A stretch of DNA of 9,480 nucleotides from Gallionella sp. Lineage in GTDB: Bacteria > Pseudomonadota > Gammaproteobacteria > Burkholderiales > Gallionellaceae. The DNA is taken from contig SCPW01000074.1 in assembly GCA_004298605.1 (NCBI GenBank), positions 1-9,480 of the forward strand, given 5' to 3'. Of the stretch, positions 6,071-9,480 are shown piece after piece. A program made the position numbers and the translations under genes. A model generated the notes under the pieces. That model ran no database searches, had not been told where the DNA came from, and saw only the letters and a list, made by a program, of their open reading frames with translations. The stretch's first letter is position 1; each line of letters begins with the position of its first letter.

Positions 6071-8038
6071 ATGCAAAGCCATTCCGAAATCGCCGAGTTC
6101 CTTTGGAAGATCGCTGACCTCATCAAAGACGACTACGACGCCAAGGATTACGAGGATGTGATTCTGCCGTTCACCTTGCTGCGGCGCCTGGATTGCGTGT
6201 TGCAACCCACCCGGCAGGCGGTGCGTGATGCGGCGGTGAAATACAAAACCACACCCGAACAGACCCGCGATGCGCTGTTGATGAAGGCCGCCGGGCAAAA
6301 GTTCTACAACACTTCCGAATACTCACTCGAAGAACTGATCCGCCGCCCCGCCGACATCATGCCGAATTTCTCTGCCTACCTTGCGGGATTCTCGACCAAC
6401 GTGAAGGACATCCTCTACAACTTCTCCGGCGGTGAGGAAAAGGGCTTGTCGCCGATTTACGAAACGCTCACGCGCAAGCGGCTCATTCTCAAAATCACTC
6501 AGGCGTTTTCCGAAGCCGACCTCTCGCTTGAAAACGTGGACAACCACGGCATGGGCACTATTTTTGAATACCTGATCCGCAAGTTCAAGGAAGCCAGCAA
6601 CGAAGCCGCCGGGCAGTTTTACACCCCGCGCGACATCATCCGGCTGATGGTCAAGCTCATGTTCGAGCCAGACCGCGCCAAGCTCGCCAAGGAAAGCCTG
6701 GTCGGCATCTATGACCCCGCCTGCGGCACGGGCGGCATGTTGACCATCGCCAAGGAGCATTTGCTGGGCGGCATCAACCCGGCGCTGGAGGTGTACCTCT
6801 ACGGCCAGGAATTGAACGAAAAGACCTACGCTATCGCCAAGGCCGACATGCTGATGAAGGGCGAAGACCCGGAAAACATCAAGCGCGAAAACACCCTCAG
6901 CCACGATCTGCTGCCCGGCAAGCAATTCAACTACATGCTTTCCAATCCGCCCTTCGGCAAGGACTGGAAAAACATCCGCGAAGAGATCGAAGCGGAACAC
7001 GAAAAGGGAGCGGCGGGACGCTACGCCCCCGGCCTGCCCGATGTGGGTGATGGTGCGATGTTGTTCCTGCTGCACAAACTCAGCAAGATGGCGCCCCAGG
7101 GTTCCAAGATCGCACTCATCTTCAACGGCTCGCCGCTGTTCAACGGCGATGCGGGCAGAGGCCCCAGCAACATCCGCAAACACCTGCTAGAAAATGACTG
7201 GCTTGATGCCATCGTCGCATTGCCGAATGATTTGTTTTACAACACCGGCATCGCCACCTACATCTGGCTCATCAACAACAAGAAGCCAGCCACGCGGCGC
7301 AACAAGGTACAGCTCATCAATGCCACCAGTGCAGACTATTACACCCTGCTGCGGCGCAACCTCGGCAAGAAGCGCGTGGAAATCAGCGAAGACCAATCCG
7401 CCGCCATCCTCGGCATTTACGAGGCGTTTGAAGAGAGCAAGGTCAGCAAGATTTTCGACACCACCGATTTTGGCTATACCAAAGTCTGTGTGGAGCGCCC
7501 GCTGCGCCTGCGCTTTGACCTGACCGAAGCGCAACGCCAACGCCTGCAACTCGACGCCACCGTACTCAAACTCAAGGATGATCGCGCGCAAGAACTCGCC
7601 ACCGTGCTGGAAAAGCTGGCGAAACAAGCCCCGTGGAACGGCGATGCTGCATTTTTTGCCGCGCTCAGCGCGCACGGCTACAGTGGGAAGCCCGCTGCCG
7701 GACTGGTGAAGGTGATCCGCGCGGTTTTAGGCGAACGCGATGAAACCGCCGAACCGGTGCTGGATGCCGATGGCAAGCCAGTGCCGGACAGCGACCTGCG
7801 CGATTTCGAGAACGTACCGCTGAAGGATGACATCGACGCCTACTTCGCCCGCGAAGTGTTACCCCATGTACCCGATGCGTGGATGGATAGAAGCAAGGAC
7901 AAGGTGGGCTACGAAATCAGCTTCACCAAATACTTCTACGAATACACCCCGCTGCGCACCACCGAAGAAATTGCCGCAGAACTGCTGGCGTTGGATGAAG
8001 AAACGGAAAATCTGTTGCGGGAGATTGTGGCGGGATGA
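6071..8038 (+). CDS. hsdM: type I restriction-modification methyltransferase subunit
   Basis: The modification subunit of a type I system. With HsdS it transfers a methyl group from S-adenosylmethionine to adenine N6 at the recognition site. The 655-residue protein has an N-terminal helical HsdM_N region (about 5-130). An N6-adenine methylase domain follows, with motif I DPACGTGG starting at D215 (cofactor binding) and catalytic motif IV NPPF at 292-295. The part after about residue 480 is a long C-terminal extension ending in KVGYEISFTKYFYEYTPLRTTEEIAAELLALDEE, which is typical of the large HsdM group; E. coli EcoKI HsdM is 529 aa. Key residues are intact, so it should be active. Its stop overlaps the hsdS start (ATGA), implying translational coupling. 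A 29-bp segment at 7659-7687 recurs in the tail of hsdS. hsdR is not in the window. Confidence 0.96.
   Translation: MQSHSEIAEFLWKIADLIKDDYDAKDYEDVILPFTLLRRLDCVLQPTRQAVRDAAVKYKTTPEQTRDALLMKAAGQKFYNTSEYSLEELIRRPADIMPNFSAYLAGFSTNVKDILYNFSGGEEKGLSPIYETLTRKRLILKITQAFSEADLSLENVDNHGMGTIFEYLIRKFKEASNEAAGQFYTPRDIIRLMVKLMFEPDRAKLAKESLVGIYDPACGTGGMLTIAKEHLLGGINPALEVYLYGQELNEKTYAIAKADMLMKGEDPENIKRENTLSHDLLPGKQFNYMLSNPPFGKDWKNIREEIEAEHEKGAAGRYAPGLPDVGDGAMLFLLHKLSKMAPQGSKIALIFNGSPLFNGDAGRGPSNIRKHLLENDWLDAIVALPNDLFYNTGIATYIWLINNKKPATRRNKVQLINATSADYYTLLRRNLGKKRVEISEDQSAAILGIYEAFEESKVSKIFDTTDFGYTKVCVERPLRLRFDLTEAQRQRLQLDATVLKLKDDRAQELATVLEKLAKQAPWNGDAAFFAALSAHGYSGKPAAGLVKVIRAVLGERDETAEPVLDADGKPVPDSDLRDFENVPLKDDIDAYFAREVLPHVPDAWMDRSKDKVGYEISFTKYFYEYTPLRTTEEIAAELLALDEETENLLREIVAG
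7659..7687 (+). repeat. 29-bp segment in hsdM repeated in the hsdS tail
   Basis: This segment (it starts CCGCGCTCAGCGCGCACGGC and continues TACAGTGGG) matches 9268-9296 at 27 of 29 bases. Both differences are G here and A there. Here it is read as part of FFAALSAHGYSGK; in hsdS it is read in another frame as PRSTRTATMG. The similarity is therefore at DNA level, not protein level. Confidence 0.7.
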
Positions 8039-9357
8039 GCACGGGTTGGCAAAAAATTCGGCTCAAGTTTTTCGCACCATCAGTTCGAAAAATACTGCCC
8101 TCACGCCCTAAAGGGATGCGTTATCTTGGATTAGAAAATATCGAGCCTGGCACAGGAAAGCTTCTCCTTGATACCGAACAGGAACAAGTAGACAGCTCTG
8201 TCGTAGCCTTCGATAAACATTCGGTTTTATTTGGGAAGCTTCGCCCGTATCTTGCCAAAGTGGCAACTCCTGACTTTGGGGGTGTAGCTTCAACAGAAAT
8301 GATGGTGTTTGAACCAGCAAATAACAACAACCGCCAGTTTCTCGCTTATTCTTTGCTTTCGGATGAGTTTATCAAGCGTGTCTCCGGCATGACGGATGGC
8401 GCAAAAATGCCTCGTGCAAACCCTGGTGGCGTACTCAATCTTTCCCTGTGTGTGCCGCCTTCATTCGAACAAAAACGAATCTCCGCCTATCTGGACAAGC
8501 AGACGGCGAAGATCGACCGGCTGATGGACATGCGGCGGCGGCAGATGGATTTGCTCAAAGAGCAGCGGGCGGCACTGATCCAGCAAGCCGTCAACCGTGG
8601 CCTCAACCCCAATGCCCCGATGAAAGACTCCGGCCTGCCGTGGCTGGGCGAGATTCCGGCGCATTGGAAAGTGGCGGTTCTGAAGTGGCAGATGCAAATC
8701 GCAAGCGGGGATTCTGCTCTTACAGAAGCCCTGTTGATTGAACCTGACGGCATCTCCAATATCCCCGCGATTGGCGGAAATGGCGTGATGGGCTTCACGG
8801 CGAAATCGAACGTATCATCACCAATTCTTGCAATAGGGCGCGTCGGCGCGCTTTGCGGCAACGTACATTTCGTGCCGCCGCCTGCGTGGATTACGGACAA
8901 CGCGCTAATGGTTTTCGATGTGCGCGGATACTCATTAGAGTTTCTATGGCGGCTTCTGACCGTCTTGAATATGAACCGTCTCGCGAACCATAATGCCCAG
9001 CCGCTAATTACAGGAACTCTCGTCAAGAACCAGCGTGCGCCTCTTCCTCCGCTCGAAGAACAGCGCGAAATTCTTGAATTCATCCAAGTGGAAAGCGCAA
9101 AGTTCGATGCCCTTCACGCCGCCTACGCCCGCCAATTGGAATTGCTCACCGAATACCGCGCCGCGCTGATCCACGAATGCGTGACCGGCCAGCGGATAGC
9201 TGGAGTTGTAGCCGTTGATGTTGTAGCCGTTGATGTTGTAGCCGCTGGCGCTGACAGCGGCTTTCCGCCGCGCTCAACGCGCACGGCTACAATGGGCAGT
9301 TTTTTCTGTCGCGCTCACCGCGCGCGACTACAGGCGCGACTACAGGTTAACGCATGA
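8035..9357 (+). CDS. hsdS: type I restriction-modification specificity subunit
   Basis: HsdS gives the complex its bipartite DNA target. The 440 residues show the classic two-half plan. Target recognition domain 1 (about 1-143) opens with GWQKIRLKFF. A conserved helical spacer (144-198) includes FEQKRISAYLDKQTAKIDRL and LLKEQRAALIQQAV. Domain 2 (199-338) starts with SGLPWLGEIPAHWKV. A second spacer helix (339-386) includes LEEQREILEFI and LLTEYRAALIHECVTGQ. The two spacers mirror each other (EQRAALI against EYRAALI). HsdS proteins of this type normally end soon after the VTG motif. Here about 54 more residues follow (387-440), beginning RIAGVVAVDVVAVDVVAAG. These come from tandem and palindromic DNA repeats and probably are a read-through extension. 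Both ends overlap neighbours by ATGA. Domain 1 is visibly more AT-rich than its surroundings, as expected of swapped recognition domains. Confidence 0.95.
   Translation: MSTGWQKIRLKFFAPSVRKILPSRPKGMRYLGLENIEPGTGKLLLDTEQEQVDSSVVAFDKHSVLFGKLRPYLAKVATPDFGGVASTEMMVFEPANNNNRQFLAYSLLSDEFIKRVSGMTDGAKMPRANPGGVLNLSLCVPPSFEQKRISAYLDKQTAKIDRLMDMRRRQMDLLKEQRAALIQQAVNRGLNPNAPMKDSGLPWLGEIPAHWKVAVLKWQMQIASGDSALTEALLIEPDGISNIPAIGGNGVMGFTAKSNVSSPILAIGRVGALCGNVHFVPPPAWITDNALMVFDVRGYSLEFLWRLLTVLNMNRLANHNAQPLITGTLVKNQRAPLPPLEEQREILEFIQVESAKFDALHAAYARQLELLTEYRAALIHECVTGQRIAGVVAVDVVAVDVVAAGADSGFPPRSTRTATMGSFFCRAHRARLQARLQVNA
9205..9246 (+). repeat. 15-bp tandem repeat, 2.8 copies, in the hsdS tail
   Basis: The unit GTTGTAGCCGTTGAT occurs exactly at 9205-9219 and 9220-9234. 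A third, partial copy GTTGTAGCCGCT is at 9235-9246 (one mismatch, T to C). Because 15 is a multiple of 3, copy-number change keeps the frame and adds or removes five residues (VVAVD). Confidence 0.9.
9237..9291. repeat. REP-like palindrome with TGTAGCCG/CGGCTACA ends
   Basis: TGTAGCCG (9237-9244) is the exact reverse complement of CGGCTACA (9284-9291). Inside, GCCGCTG (9241-9247) pairs with CAGCGGC (9255-9261) around a 7-base loop, and a GC-rich CGCGCTCAACGCGC follows. The layout resembles REP-type extragenic palindromes, here lying within coding sequence. Confidence 0.6.
9268..9296 (+). repeat. second copy of the 29-bp hsdM segment
   Basis: It starts CCGCGCTCAACGCGCACGGC, continues TACAATGGG, and matches 7659-7687 at 27 of 29 bases. 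A third, weaker copy lies at 9309-9332 (CGCGCTCA, then CGCGC and CTACA conserved, 20 of 24 positions). Like the hsdM copy, the third is preceded by GCA and a run of six T, with small gaps. Confidence 0.65.
9322..9345 (+). repeat. 12-bp tandem repeat, 2 exact copies, at the hsdS 3' end
   Basis: GCGCGACTACAG at 9322-9333 is repeated exactly at 9334-9345, 8 bases before the start codon of the next gene. Read in frame it gives RLQA/RLQ. The copy number is a multiple of 3 in length, so it keeps the frame. It probably derives from the same CTACA-ending repeat family as the preceding palindromes. Confidence 0.85.
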
Positions 9358-9480
9358 ATACCCAAGAACTCACCGCCCTGCTGGACAGATTGCGCGCCGA
9401 GCCGCATGAATCCGAGTGGCTGGAATTCAAGGCCAACCGTTTCGAGCCGCAGCCGCTGGGCGAATACCTTTCCGCCCTTG
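9354..9480 (+). CDS. AlbA_2 (Schlafen-like) domain protein, N-terminal fragment
   Basis: Only 42 codons lie in the window, and the gene runs off the right edge. The ATG at 9354 overlaps the hsdS stop (ATGA), so it is the next gene of the operon and probably translationally coupled. The visible residues MNTQELTALLDRLRAEP, followed by SEWLEFKANR and LGEYLSAL, fit the start of the AlbA_2 putative DNA-binding or Schlafen-like ATP-binding family, in which an E-x-LEFK motif is conserved. Such genes are often found inside type I restriction-modification loci between hsdS and hsdR. Their role there is not settled; regulation or an accessory defence role are both possible. The identification rests on a short fragment and one motif. 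Confidence 0.7.
   Translation, partial: MNTQELTALLDRLRAEPHESEWLEFKANRFEPQPLGEYLSAL

Noticed and set aside
6323..7183. 286-codon minus-strand open frame inside hsdM
   Set aside because: hsdM on the plus strand has intact methylase motifs I and IV across this stretch; the antisense frame is a shadow.
7659..9296. Template/variable repeat pair of a diversity-generating retroelement
   Set aside because: The match is only 29 bp with two A/G differences. No reverse transcriptase or accessory gene is visible, and the copies are read in different frames.
9205..9345. CRISPR array
   Set aside because: The repeats are 12-15 bp and directly tandem, with no unique spacers, and they lie within a coding frame.

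Overview
The window reads as chromosomal DNA of a betaproteobacterium. It is moderately GC-rich, with a housekeeping cluster in an order I know from that class: a LysM-domain gene, dprA, smg and topA on one strand, and def divergent on the other. Assignment to the iron- or ammonia-oxidising Nitrosomonadales (for example Gallionellaceae) is only a guess.

Minus strand, right to left: a secreted LysM protein (5412-4390), dprA (4107-3031), smg (3015-2560) and topA (2543 to the left edge, truncated by the window). The topA reading frame is open for 847 codons and never meets a stop inside the window. The dprA-smg and smg-topA gaps are only 15 and 16 bp, so this looks like one transcription unit. 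The LysM-dprA gap is 282 bp, and 268 bp of it is a single folded-back element (4114-4381). It has perfect 31-bp terminal inverted repeats enclosing two further large stem-loops, giving a T-shaped three-way palindrome. Take it away and about 14 bp remain, the normal spacing of this operon, so it looks like a precise insertion of a non-autonomous MITE-like or foldback element.

Plus strand: def (5515-6018, peptide deformylase) is divergent from the LysM gene. It is usually followed by fmt in this class, but here a type I restriction-modification locus begins 52 bp later: hsdM (6071-8038), hsdS (8035-9357) and the start of an AlbA_2/Schlafen-like gene (9354 to the right edge). Both junctions are ATGA overlaps, so the three genes are probably translationally coupled. 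hsdR and fmt are not visible; either could lie to the right.

The last ~54 codons of hsdS are not ordinary HsdS sequence. They are built from short tandem and palindromic repeats (15-bp and 12-bp units and REP-like palindromes ending in CGGCTACA), and a 29-bp segment there matches a segment inside hsdM at 27 of 29 bases. The two most notable items are the T-shaped element upstream of dprA and the repeat-built tail of HsdS.
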